Assembly: GCA_903821335.1 (NCBI GenBank)
Contig: CAIJKV010000181.1
Coordinates: 1 to 64,000, forward strand
From: an uncultured beta proteobacterium
GTDB taxonomy: Bacteria; Pseudomonadota; Gammaproteobacteria; Burkholderiales; Burkholderiaceae_B
DNA: 64,000 nucleotides
Direction of reading: 5' to 3'
The position numbers and the translations under genes are program-made. The notes below the pieces were generated by a model. It saw only the letters and a list, made by a program, of their open reading frames with translations, made no database searches and was not told the DNA's origin. This document shows, piece after piece, positions 54,126-62,082 of the stretch; the first letter of the stretch is position 1; each line of letters opens with the position of its first letter.

Positions 54126-56411
54126 ATGACGACCAAAGCAAAAAATGTTGAAAGAGAAATGAAAGTCGTCGGCACCAGCCCGGTACGCCCGGATGGTGTG
54201 CCAAAAGTGACTGGCACTGCCCGTTACGGCGCCGACTATTCCCTGCCCGGTATGTTGTGGGCCAAGATTCTGCGCTCTCCCCACGCGCATGCAAACATCC
54301 GTTCGATCAACACTGCCAAGGCGCTTGCATTGCCTGGCGTGAAGTGCGTGATCATCGGCTCGGACCTGCCTGAACAGAAATTCGAGTATTTAGGTCCTGA
54401 GCGTGTTGCCGTCAATTACTGGCACATGACGCGAAACATTCTGGCGCGTGAAAAAGCACTGTACGAAGGTCATGCTATCGCGGCCGTCGCGGCCACGACC
54501 CAGGCCATCGCCGACCAGGCCCTGCGCCTGATCGAAGTCGACTACGAAATCCTGCCCCATGTCATCGATGTCGACGAGGCCATGAAGCCCGACGCACCGT
54601 TGCTGTTTGCCGACATGACCACGCGCGGTGTCGAACCCGCACCCACCCAGCCCTCGAACGTCTCAAAGCGCCTGGAGTTCAAGATCGGCGACATGCAAGC
54701 AGGTTTTGCCAAAGCCGACGAAATCGTGGAGATGAGTTTCAAGACGGCCCCCGTCCACCAGGGCTATATCGAGCCGCATGCGTGCCTCGCGCGTTTTGGC
54801 GCCGATGGCCAGGCCGAGCTCTGGTCCTCAAGCCAGGGGCATTTCGTGGTGCGCGCCTACACGGCCAAACTGCTCAACATGGAAATTGGCGATCTGCTGG
54901 TTCACCCGGCCGAGATTGGCGGCGGTTTTGGCGGCAAGACGGTCGTGTATGTCGAACCCGTTGCGGCCGAACTATCGCGCCGGACCGGTCATCCCGTCAA
55001 AATCATGATGAGCCGCGAAGACGTTTTCAAGGCCACCGGTCCGACCTCCGGATCCTCGATGACGGTCAAAATCGGTGTCAAGAAAGACGGCACCATCGTC
55101 GCGGGCTATGGCCTGTTCAAGTTCCAGGCCGGTGCGTTCCCGGGCTCTCCTGTCATGAACGCCACGATGTGCGCGTTCTCGCCCTACGTGATCGAGAACG
55201 TTCACACAATTGGTTATGACGTCGTTTCTAACCGGCCCAAATCGGCTGCCTATCGCGCACCAGGTTCACCAATTTCCGCCTTTGCAGTGGAAAGCGTGCT
55301 CGACGAACTGGCCAAGAAAATCGGTATGGATCCGCTCAAGATGCGCCTTAAAAACGCAGCCAAGGCCGGTTCACCCACTGCCTGGGGTCCTAAACACGCC
55401 CATGACGGTTACGCCGAGACCATTCAGGCACTGCTTGATCATCCTGGCTACCACAAGCCCCTTGGCAAAAACCAGGGTCGCGGTGTTGCATCCGGTTTCT
55501 GGTTCAACGCCGGCGGCGAATCAACCGCCACCATCCACATCAATGAGGACGGTTCGGTCGCGCTCGCCACGGGCAGTATGGACGTGGGCGGCTCACGCGC
55601 CTCAATGGCACTGATGTGCGCCGAGACGCTGGGTATCCCTTACGAGAAAGTGCGTTCAACCGTGGCCGACACCGCCTCGATTGGATACAACCATGTCACA
55701 GGCGGTTCGCGCGTCACTTTCGCCACGGGCATGGCTGTCGTGGATGCGGCAAACAAAATCATTGAGAATCTGCGCCACCGCGCAGCCTTGATGTGGGATA
55801 TCGACGTCAAGAACGTGATCTGGGAAAACGGTTGTGCCCAGGTCAAAGACATGAGCGTCGGCGACTTTGACCCCTTGTCACTCGCGGATATTGCTGCAAA
55901 ACGCGCGGTGACAGGCGGACCAATCGTGACCGAGGCCGCAGTCAATGCGGGTGGTCAAGCTCCTGGCCTGTCCACACAGTTCTGCGATGTCGAGGTTGAC
56001 CCCGAAACGGGTGCAGTGAAAATTCTGCGCTTTGTCGCCGCACAGGACGTGGGTCGCGCCATCCACCGCGATTATTGCGAAGGCCAGATTCAGGGCGGTG
56101 TCGTGCAGGGCATCGGCTGGGCCTTAAACGAGGAATACATCTACGACAAGAACGGTCGCCTTTCAAACGCCGGTTTCCTTGACTACCGCATCCCGGTTGC
56201 CTCGGACCTGCCCATGATCGAAGCCGTGCTTGTCGAGGTGCCTAACCCCAACCATCCGTTTGGGGTGAAGGGTGTTGGCGAAGCCAACATCGTGCCTCCC
56301 ATGGCTGCAATTGCCAACGCGATTGCAAACGCCATCGGTCGACGCCTGACCGATCTGCCGATGTCACCTCCCAAGGTGCTTGCGGCGATCGACGCAGGCA
56401 ACGGGGCCTAG
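54126..56411 (+). CDS. Molybdenum hydroxylase molybdopterin-binding subunit
   Basis: A 761-residue catalytic subunit. GGGFGGKTVVYVEPVAAELS binds the molybdopterin, AAYRAPGSPISAFAVE is the active-site loop, and GVKGVGEANIVPPMAAIANAI contains the catalytic glutamate. The loop is not the AYxCSFR of form I CO dehydrogenase, so CO oxidation is unlikely. Members hydroxylate N-heterocycles, aldehydes or aromatic CoA esters. It overlaps none and starts two bases after the iron-sulfur gene. No XdhC maturation factor is nearby. Confidence 0.93.
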   Translation: MTTKAKNVEREMKVVGTSPVRPDGVPKVTGTARYGADYSLPGMLWAKILRSPHAHANIRSINTAKALALPGVKCVIIGSDLPEQKFEYLGPERVAVNYWHMTRNILAREKALYEGHAIAAVAATTQAIADQALRLIEVDYEILPHVIDVDEAMKPDAPLLFADMTTRGVEPAPTQPSNVSKRLEFKIGDMQAGFAKADEIVEMSFKTAPVHQGYIEPHACLARFGADGQAELWSSSQGHFVVRAYTAKLLNMEIGDLLVHPAEIGGGFGGKTVVYVEPVAAELSRRTGHPVKIMMSREDVFKATGPTSGSSMTVKIGVKKDGTIVAGYGLFKFQAGAFPGSPVMNATMCAFSPYVIENVHTIGYDVVSNRPKSAAYRAPGSPISAFAVESVLDELAKKIGMDPLKMRLKNAAKAGSPTAWGPKHAHDGYAETIQALLDHPGYHKPLGKNQGRGVASGFWFNAGGESTATIHINEDGSVALATGSMDVGGSRASMALMCAETLGIPYEKVRSTVADTASIGYNHVTGGSRVTFATGMAVVDAANKIIENLRHRAALMWDIDVKNVIWENGCAQVKDMSVGDFDPLSLADIAAKRAVTGGPIVTEAAVNAGGQAPGLSTQFCDVEVDPETGAVKILRFVAAQDVGRAIHRDYCEGQIQGGVVQGIGWALNEEYIYDKNGRLSNAGFLDYRIPVASDLPMIEAVLVEVPNPNHPFGVKGVGEANIVPPMAAIANAIANAIGRRLTDLPMSPPKVLAAIDAGNGA

Positions 56412-56430
56412 TATCGCTACCCCTGCGACC

Positions 56431-56676
56431 GTGCACGTTGTGTTTACCAGCGGCTTTAGCCGCCATTACACCAACGGCGTGAAAGAGTTTGACATCGAGG
56501 CGACGAACCTGCGAGGGGTCATCAAGACGATGGACAAACTCTTTCCCGGTCTGGGACACATCCTGGAAGAAGACACCAACGTCGCGATCAACGGCGACTT
56601 GTACGAGATCGCGTACCTGCAACCGGTGCCACCAGGCGCCGAGGTTTTCTTTCTTCCACGCATTGAAGGCGGCTAG
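56431..56676 (+). CDS. MoaD/ThiS-like ubiquitin-fold sulfur carrier
   Basis: An 81-residue beta-grasp protein ending in IEGG, the diglycine tail that is adenylated and thiocarboxylated. VVFTSGFSRHYTNG and VFFLPRIEGG match MoaD-like edges. It follows the molybdenum subunit by 19 bases from GTG 56431; a TTG at 56380 would overlap that gene. No strong ribosome binding site favours either. It may supply sulfur for this enzyme's cofactor or for another pathway. Confidence 0.8.
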   Translation: MHVVFTSGFSRHYTNGVKEFDIEATNLRGVIKTMDKLFPGLGHILEEDTNVAINGDLYEIAYLQPVPPGAEVFFLPRIEGG

Positions 56677-56692
56677 CGCCCACTGCATATCA

Positions 56693-57955
56693 ATGGAAAA
56701 GACCGCGCCCACCGACGTCACGACCCTCTTCGATCAGGCTACGCCGACGACCATATCAGCACAGGCTGCAGTATTCCCGGTGCTGATTTCACTGAGCTTC
56801 TGCCATCTGCTCAACGATCTCATCCAGTCGTTGATCCCGGCACTTTATCCATTACTTAAAGTACAGTTCGACCTGGACTTCGCACAGATCGGCATCATTA
56901 CCCTTGCCTTTCAGATCACCGCATCACTGCTGCAGCCAACGGTCGGGTACTACACCGACAAGCGGCCCCAGCCCTACTCGCTGGCGATGGGAATGGGCTC
57001 CACGCTGATCGGGCTGCTTTTACTGTCGATTGCGCATGACTACACCACCGTACTGATCGCAGCGTCCTTGATCGGCGTCGGCTCAGCGGTGTTCCATCCC
57101 GAAGCGTCGCGCCTTGCACGCATCGCCTCTGGCGGACGTTATGGCTCGGCGCAGGCGCTGTTCCAGGTAGGCGGCAACTTAGGCCAGGCGGTTGGCCCCT
57201 TGCTCGCCGCGTTTATCGTCCTGCCACGTGGACAGAGTTCCATTGCCTGGGTATCGCTTGCCGCGCTGCTGGCCATGGCCGTCCTCGCGCGACTGGGTGG
57301 CTGGTACAAGGCGCACACCCGTCCAGGGCACGCCGCCTCGAGTCCTGTGTCGACTTACACACCAACCATGCCACGCGCACGCATGATTTTCCTGATTTCG
57401 GTGCTGATGCTGTTGCTGTTTTCCAAAAACGTCTATACCTCGAGCCTGACATCGTTCTTCACGTTCTACCTTATTGAACGATTCCAACTGCCGATACAGG
57501 CCGCGCAGTTGCAGCTCTTCATGTTCATGGCCGCGATCGCAGCCGGCACGCTGCTGGGTGGCGCACTAACCGATCGGATCGGACGCAGACCGATGATCTG
57601 GGTATCGATACTGGGCACCCTGCCCTTTACGCTCGCCATGCCCTATGCCAACCTGTTCTGGACCGGGGTACTCACCGTCATCATTGGCCTGCTCATTGCG
57701 TCAGCATTTCCGGCCATCCTGGTCTATGCCCACGAAATCATGCCGGGTCGGGTCGGATTGGTGTCGGGCATGTTCTTCGGCTTCGCGTTTGGGTTGGGCG
57801 GGCTCGGTGCCGCGGTAATGGGTCGTATCGCTGACGCGCAGGGGATAAGCTTTGTCTACCAACTCTGCTCGTATCTGCCGGCCATTGGCATCGTCGCCTG
57901 GTTCCTGCCGGACCTGACGCGCGAACGACGTGAAGCCGCAGACACTCCGGCCTGA
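56693..57955 (+). CDS. MFS efflux transporter, fosmidomycin-resistance (Fsr) type
   Basis: A 420-residue major facilitator protein with twelve predicted segments. SLSFCHLLNDLIQSLIPALYP and DFAQIGIITLAFQITASLLQP are the typical Fsr start. DRIGRRPMIW is the MFS loop between helices 8 and 9. ATG 56693 is chosen; no strong ribosome binding site is visible. It follows the MoaD-like gene and may export the substrate or product of the molybdenum enzyme, which is inference. Confidence 0.91.
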   Translation: MEKTAPTDVTTLFDQATPTTISAQAAVFPVLISLSFCHLLNDLIQSLIPALYPLLKVQFDLDFAQIGIITLAFQITASLLQPTVGYYTDKRPQPYSLAMGMGSTLIGLLLLSIAHDYTTVLIAASLIGVGSAVFHPEASRLARIASGGRYGSAQALFQVGGNLGQAVGPLLAAFIVLPRGQSSIAWVSLAALLAMAVLARLGGWYKAHTRPGHAASSPVSTYTPTMPRARMIFLISVLMLLLFSKNVYTSSLTSFFTFYLIERFQLPIQAAQLQLFMFMAAIAAGTLLGGALTDRIGRRPMIWVSILGTLPFTLAMPYANLFWTGVLTVIIGLLIASAFPAILVYAHEIMPGRVGLVSGMFFGFAFGLGGLGAAVMGRIADAQGISFVYQLCSYLPAIGIVAWFLPDLTRERREAADTPA

Positions 57956-57982
57956 TTCAAAGCAGACGCCCGTACCCTTAGC

Positions 57983-58018
57983 GACTATAGTCAACCCTTC
58001 ACTTTTTTTTAAAAAAAA
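57983..58018. promoter_or_regulatory. GACTATAGTC palindrome and T8A8 tract before the DUF1993 gene
   Basis: A perfect palindrome GACTATAGTC (57983-57992) contains a TATAGT -10-like core. It is followed by eight Ts and eight As (58003-58018), five bases before the start codon. No ribosome binding site is present. This may combine a promoter with a bent, unstructured leader. Confidence 0.35.
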
Positions 58019-58022
58019 CACC

Positions 58023-58529
58023 ATGAACATTTCAATGTACCAAGCCAGCGTGCCACGCTTTGTCAACATCCTTGGCAACCTCGTCAACATTCTCGACAAG
58101 GCGCAAGCGCACGCTGTAGAAAAGAAAATCGACCCCGTGTACCTGGCCAGCTTTCGTCTGTACCCGGACATGTTGCCCATGACCAAGCAAGTGCAGATTG
58201 CCTGCGATTCAGCCAAGGGCGTTGTCGCCAGACTGGCCGGAATTGATTCGCCAGTTTTCGAAGACAACGAAACGACATTGCTGGACTTGAAAGAGCGCGC
58301 CCTGAAAACGATCGCCTTCATCCAGACATTCACCGCCGCACAGATCGATGGCACCGAAGACAAGGAAATCGTGACCAAGCGCGGAGACAAGGAAACCCAC
58401 TACAACGGCCTGCAATTCCTGCTTGGGCACGCCGTGCCGAATTTCTATTTCCATGTCACCACGGCCTACAACATCCTGCGCCACAACGGCATCGAGATCG
58501 GCAAGCGCGACTTCCTCGGTAACCCCTGA
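58023..58529 (+). CDS. DUF1993 domain-containing protein
   Basis: A 168-residue helical protein of the DUF1993/DinB-like fold. MYQASVPRFVNILGNLVNIL, RLYPDMLPMTKQVQIACDSAKG and FLLGHAVPNFYFHVTTAYNILRHNGIEIGKRDFLG are conserved blocks. The His residues are in positions typical of DinB-like metal sites. Function unknown. It starts directly after an A-tract without a Shine-Dalgarno sequence. Confidence 0.9.
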   Translation: MNISMYQASVPRFVNILGNLVNILDKAQAHAVEKKIDPVYLASFRLYPDMLPMTKQVQIACDSAKGVVARLAGIDSPVFEDNETTLLDLKERALKTIAFIQTFTAAQIDGTEDKEIVTKRGDKETHYNGLQFLLGHAVPNFYFHVTTAYNILRHNGIEIGKRDFLGNP

Positions 58530-58543
58530 TTCTTGACAGGACG

Positions 58544-58575
58544 AACTGCCATGGACTGATTCCACGGCAGTTTTC
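58544..58575 (+). terminator. Terminator-like hairpin after the DUF1993 gene
   Basis: ACTGCCATGG and CCACGGCAGT pair over ten positions with one A-C mismatch, a 7-base loop and a following TTTT-type run (TTTCC on plus). It lies between convergent genes and may serve the plus-strand gene. Confidence 0.65.
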
Positions 58576-58580
58576 CGAGG

Positions 58581-58632
58581 TTGCGTGACTCTGTTACGTG
58601 ACTCTGTTACGTGACTCCGCTACGTTACTCCG
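58581..58632. repeat. 13-bp tandem repeat, four copies
   Basis: Units TTGCGTGACTCTG, TTACGTGACTCTG, TTACGTGACTCCG and CTACGTTACTCCG follow one another with 1-2 differences each. The last copy contains the stop codon and final codons of the minus-strand Bug gene. Copy number could vary. Confidence 0.85.
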
Positions 58633-59623
58633 GCGTCAGCTTGAGCTCGGTGGTCAGTGTGCGATACACGGGCCACACTTCACTGATCATCTTGCGCAAC
58701 GGCTCGTTCACCAGCACGGGTTCATCCGAGCCGATGGTGTCAAGCAGCGTGACCATCTTTGGTGATTGCTTGCCCGCCTCGGCAGCTGCTGCCGACAGAA
58801 TCACCAGCACCGCTTCAGGTGTTCCGGCAGGTGCCAGCAACATGTTGTACTCAAGCAGTTTTGTAAATGCCGGGCTGGTGAAGCCCTGCTCAGCCCAGGT
58901 CGGCACGTCCGGGTACTTGGTGCTGCGTCGATCCGATATCACTGCGATGGCGCGCAACGCGTCGCGTTGCATGAACGGCGCAAGACTGATCACCGAACCC
59001 GTCGCCACATCTGTTTGCCCGCCAACCAGATCAGTCAGCATGGGGGGCGTGCCCTTGTAGCTGACCACCACAAACTGCCCACCCGTCTCTTTGGTCAGCT
59101 GAGACAGCAGCAACTGCCATCCTGACCCGACGCTGTAGTTGCCTGCATTGATAGACTGCTTGAGCGACAGCGCGACGAGCTCCTGCGCATTGTTCACCGC
59201 AAGCGTATTGCGCACGACCGTGGGCAAACCACCGGCCGTTACCGCCGCCACGGGCACCAGGTCGCGGTCAGGATCAATCAGCGGCTTTTTGAACAGGACC
59301 GGCGCCTGCGCCAACTGGCTATGTAAACCCACGAACAAGGTGTAGCCATCCGGGGTCGCATGCGCGACGTTCTCTGCTGCAATCATGCCACCCGCACCGG
59401 GCCGGTTCTCGACCGTCACGGGCACACCAAATTTGTGCGAGAAATAGTCCGCAAACGCGCGAGCCGTTGCATCGGTTGTACCGCCGGGGTTTTGCGATAC
59501 GACGAGCCGGATTGGCTTTGCGGGAAACGTCTGCCCCAAGACCAGAGACGGAGACATTGAGATTGCCATCACCGCCGCCATCCCGGCGAAAACTGAACGG
59601 CGCATTTTTATAATTTTATTCAA
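58625..59623 (-). CDS. Bug/TctC-family periplasmic substrate-binding receptor
   Basis: A 332-residue Bug receptor with a signal peptide ending near VLGQT. LVVSQNPGGTTDATARAFAD and AHATPDGYTLFVGL are signatures. The start is TTG, eight bases after AAGGAG; an in-frame ATG lies six codons later. It is encoded downstream of the Tat-exported PrpD-family gene on the same strand. Its last codons are made by a 13-bp tandem repeat. Confidence 0.92.
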   Translation of the reverse strand: MNKIIKMRRSVFAGMAAVMAISMSPSLVLGQTFPAKPIRLVVSQNPGGTTDATARAFADYFSHKFGVPVTVENRPGAGGMIAAENVAHATPDGYTLFVGLHSQLAQAPVLFKKPLIDPDRDLVPVAAVTAGGLPTVVRNTLAVNNAQELVALSLKQSINAGNYSVGSGWQLLLSQLTKETGGQFVVVSYKGTPPMLTDLVGGQTDVATGSVISLAPFMQRDALRAIAVISDRRSTKYPDVPTWAEQGFTSPAFTKLLEYNMLLAPAGTPEAVLVILSAAAAEAGKQSPKMVTLLDTIGSDEPVLVNEPLRKMISEVWPVYRTLTTELKLTPE

Positions 59624-59737
59624 CTTTGGATCTCCTTGAGCAATCCTGAACGTACAAAACCTGCCCTCCAGTATGAACCTAACACACAGCTAACGGTCAT
59701 TGAGCCATCCAGCCAGACGCGTTCAAGAGGCAAGTGT

Positions 59738-61228
59738 TCAACCTGCCTCATTCCCAGCGCCAATCCATTCAAGTGTTTTTTCACTCTCAAGATTTTGTAA
59801 ACGGTTGAAAGCCCGGGTCATTCCTGGTTCACCAAAATCGTGTGTGAGCATCAGGAATTTTTCTTTTAGCTGGGCAACGGTCAGCGGGCGTTCCGGTGTG
59901 CCGGCAAAGGCTGTCGTGCGCTGGTTGAACGATCTTCCGTCTTTCAGTGTAATGGTCACCAGGCTGGTCATGTCCGATCGATTTTCCGGTGGTGGCAAGG
60001 CAGACATCTGCACACGTGCGGCCAAGCCCATGATGTCGGCATGATTGACTGCGCCCTCATCAAAGGAACGCGGATCAACCGGATTGCGATAGACTGCAAG
60101 CGCTACGCAAAAAGGAATACTGTACTGTGCGAGCAGAATATCCTTGGGCTGCAGGGTGCTATTGACACGCACGGCGCGATCAGTCGTCTGAATCGCAATC
60201 GAAGCGATTTCCGGACCGCTGAAATGATGTGCCTGCATCAGCGCAATCGTGCCCTCAACCGGGGTGTGGGCCGTAATATGTGCCGCATAGCGCTTGATCA
60301 TGATGGTATTCGTCAACCACGTCTGCCTCAGGCCGGCTGTCAACGCGTTCATATCGTAGTCCCGACAGAACACACGCAGGAATCCAAACTCGCCCTCAAG
60401 ACTGCTCACCGGGGCGGTAAAACCTTCCGCAGCAAGGCTCGAGGCCAGCACGCCCGATTCGGCCGCGCGGCCCAGATGCAAACGCTTGACCATCCCACCG
60501 GTTCCGGACTTTGCAAATTCAAGCAAACCACCTGCCGTGGACGCTGCAATGCCGATCGCGTTCTGGGTTTGGGTTACATCAAGGTGGAGCAGCCTCGCTG
60601 TGGAGACGGCTGAACCGAAGGGGCCTGTCGTGCCCGGGGCATGAAAGCCGTTCTGCTCCTGGCTGTGGCGCGTCGCCACGCCGATGCGGATCATCACTTC
60701 GGCAGCCGCGACAAAAGCCGTGATCAGTTCACGCCCCGAGTTACCGCGATCTTGCGCGACAGCAAGCGCCGGGGCCAGGATCGTCGCGCCGGGATGCGAG
60801 CCCGAGTTTGGCTTGGTCAGGTTGTCGAGCTCAAAAGCGTGCGCAGCCGCACCGTTCGCGAGTGCAGCCGAAGGCGCGTGTACCCGTGCCGGGCCGGCGC
60901 CCAGTATGCGACTATTCCCGCCGGGTCCGTTATGACGGGCGTAGGCCGCAATCATTTTGCTCCAGGGCAAGGTACTGCCATACATGATGGTCGCCACCGT
61001 ATCGGCGATGGTGTCCTTGGCGCGTTGGACAACCTCGGGCGGGATCTCTTCGTACTGCAGTGTGGTGGCGAACTCAGCAAGGGTTCGCGTCTGGCCGTTG
61101 GCCACGCCGGTCTGGCCGCCCTCGCTGGCGACTGCCGGTCGGCTCGTCATCAATGTTGCGAGTGGAGCCGCGCCTGCCAGGCCGGCAGCCCCTTGCAGGA
61201 AACCACGTCGTGATGAATCTTTTGACAT
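59738..61228 (-). CDS. MmgE/PrpD-family protein with Tat signal peptide
   Basis: A 496-residue MmgE/PrpD protein, the family of 2-methylcitrate dehydratase, cis-aconitate decarboxylase and iminodisuccinate epimerase. TLAEFATTLQYEEIPPEVVQRAKDTIADTVATIMYG and AHAFELDNLTKPNSGSHPGA are diagnostic (quoted segments are only key parts). The N-terminus reads SRRGFLQGAAGLAGAAPLA and then AVASEG, a good Tat signal. GGAG lies eight bases before ATG 61228. An exported PrpD-type enzyme is unusual. A Bug receptor follows. Confidence 0.9.
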   Translation of the reverse strand: MSKDSSRRGFLQGAAGLAGAAPLATLMTSRPAVASEGGQTGVANGQTRTLAEFATTLQYEEIPPEVVQRAKDTIADTVATIMYGSTLPWSKMIAAYARHNGPGGNSRILGAGPARVHAPSAALANGAAAHAFELDNLTKPNSGSHPGATILAPALAVAQDRGNSGRELITAFVAAAEVMIRIGVATRHSQEQNGFHAPGTTGPFGSAVSTARLLHLDVTQTQNAIGIAASTAGGLLEFAKSGTGGMVKRLHLGRAAESGVLASSLAAEGFTAPVSSLEGEFGFLRVFCRDYDMNALTAGLRQTWLTNTIMIKRYAAHITAHTPVEGTIALMQAHHFSGPEIASIAIQTTDRAVRVNSTLQPKDILLAQYSIPFCVALAVYRNPVDPRSFDEGAVNHADIMGLAARVQMSALPPPENRSDMTSLVTITLKDGRSFNQRTTAFAGTPERPLTVAQLKEKFLMLTHDFGEPGMTRAFNRLQNLESEKTLEWIGAGNEAG

Positions 61229-61446
61229 GCCCGGATCTCCAGACCATTTGTTTTGACGCGACACATACCTGCCATGTCGCAGTGTATTTTCGACTACAGT
61301 ATTGCTGGCAGAATGATAGTGCCAAACTGACGCGGGCCGCAGGTGCTGCACGCTCCACGTCTCAACAGATCTTGAACCGGTGGTGTCCATTGAGATTTTT
61401 CCCGCACGCCCCCCGTCGGCCAGACTTGGCGCCGCGCAGCGCCAGC

Positions 61447-62046
61447 ATGGCATCCCGATACGTGGTCATGGCGTTTGTGCTGTCGATTGCCCTTGCAGCG
61501 ATACCCGAACCAGCCAGCGCTCAATTCGGAGGCATAGGCGGCATGGGGAGCACTGGCGCAGGTGCGGGGATGAGTGGGGGAAAAAGAGGCGGCGGTGGAG
61601 CCCGTGTGGGCCAGGGCAGCCAGTCTGGCGAGGCGCAGAATGGTTGCACGCTGGGGCAAATCAATGCGGACGCTGTGCCCTACGAATTGGTCGAGACCCG
61701 GTTACAGACTCTGGAAGCCGACGTGAACCCGACGCCGGAACAGGCCAACGCCTGGCAAGACTTTGTCAAACGCGTGCGCGCCTATGCCACCGAAGTCGAC
61801 CGCCAGCATACCCCCAGCCACGAGCAACAAGGCTCTTCTCAGCAAACTGTCGATGGCATCAAGTACATGGCCGCAACGGTTGATCGTGTGCGTAATCGAT
61901 ACACGCTGCTCGAAAATATCGAACCCGCAGTCAAAAGGCTGTACAAGGTGCTGACACCCCAGCAAAGGACGCTCGTTGACATGCGTCTGCCTTCCATCGT
62001 CGCACCACGCTTTGCCAATCCGAAATGTCCCCAGCTTGCCTACTGA
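61447..62046 (+). CDS. Periplasmic Spy/LTxxQ-like hypothetical protein
   Basis: A 199-residue secreted protein. The signal peptide ends near ASAQF and is followed by a glycine/serine-rich linker (GGIGGMGSTGAGAGMSGG). The helical part has PTPEQANAWQDFVKRVRAYA and LTPQQRTLVDMRL, the LTxxQ-type repeats of Spy/CpxP chaperones. ATG 61447 lies at the start of the signal peptide; no clear ribosome binding site. It may sense or protect the envelope. Confidence 0.75.
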   Translation: MASRYVVMAFVLSIALAAIPEPASAQFGGIGGMGSTGAGAGMSGGKRGGGGARVGQGSQSGEAQNGCTLGQINADAVPYELVETRLQTLEADVNPTPEQANAWQDFVKRVRAYATEVDRQHTPSHEQQGSSQQTVDGIKYMAATVDRVRNRYTLLENIEPAVKRLYKVLTPQQRTLVDMRLPSIVAPRFANPKCPQLAY

Positions 62047-62082
62047 GCACAACATGACCCAGCAACTTGGCGCATCAACGCG

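Noticed and set aside
54126-56411. Possible form I CO dehydrogenase
   Set aside because: The active-site loop reads AYRAPGSP, not AYxCSFR.
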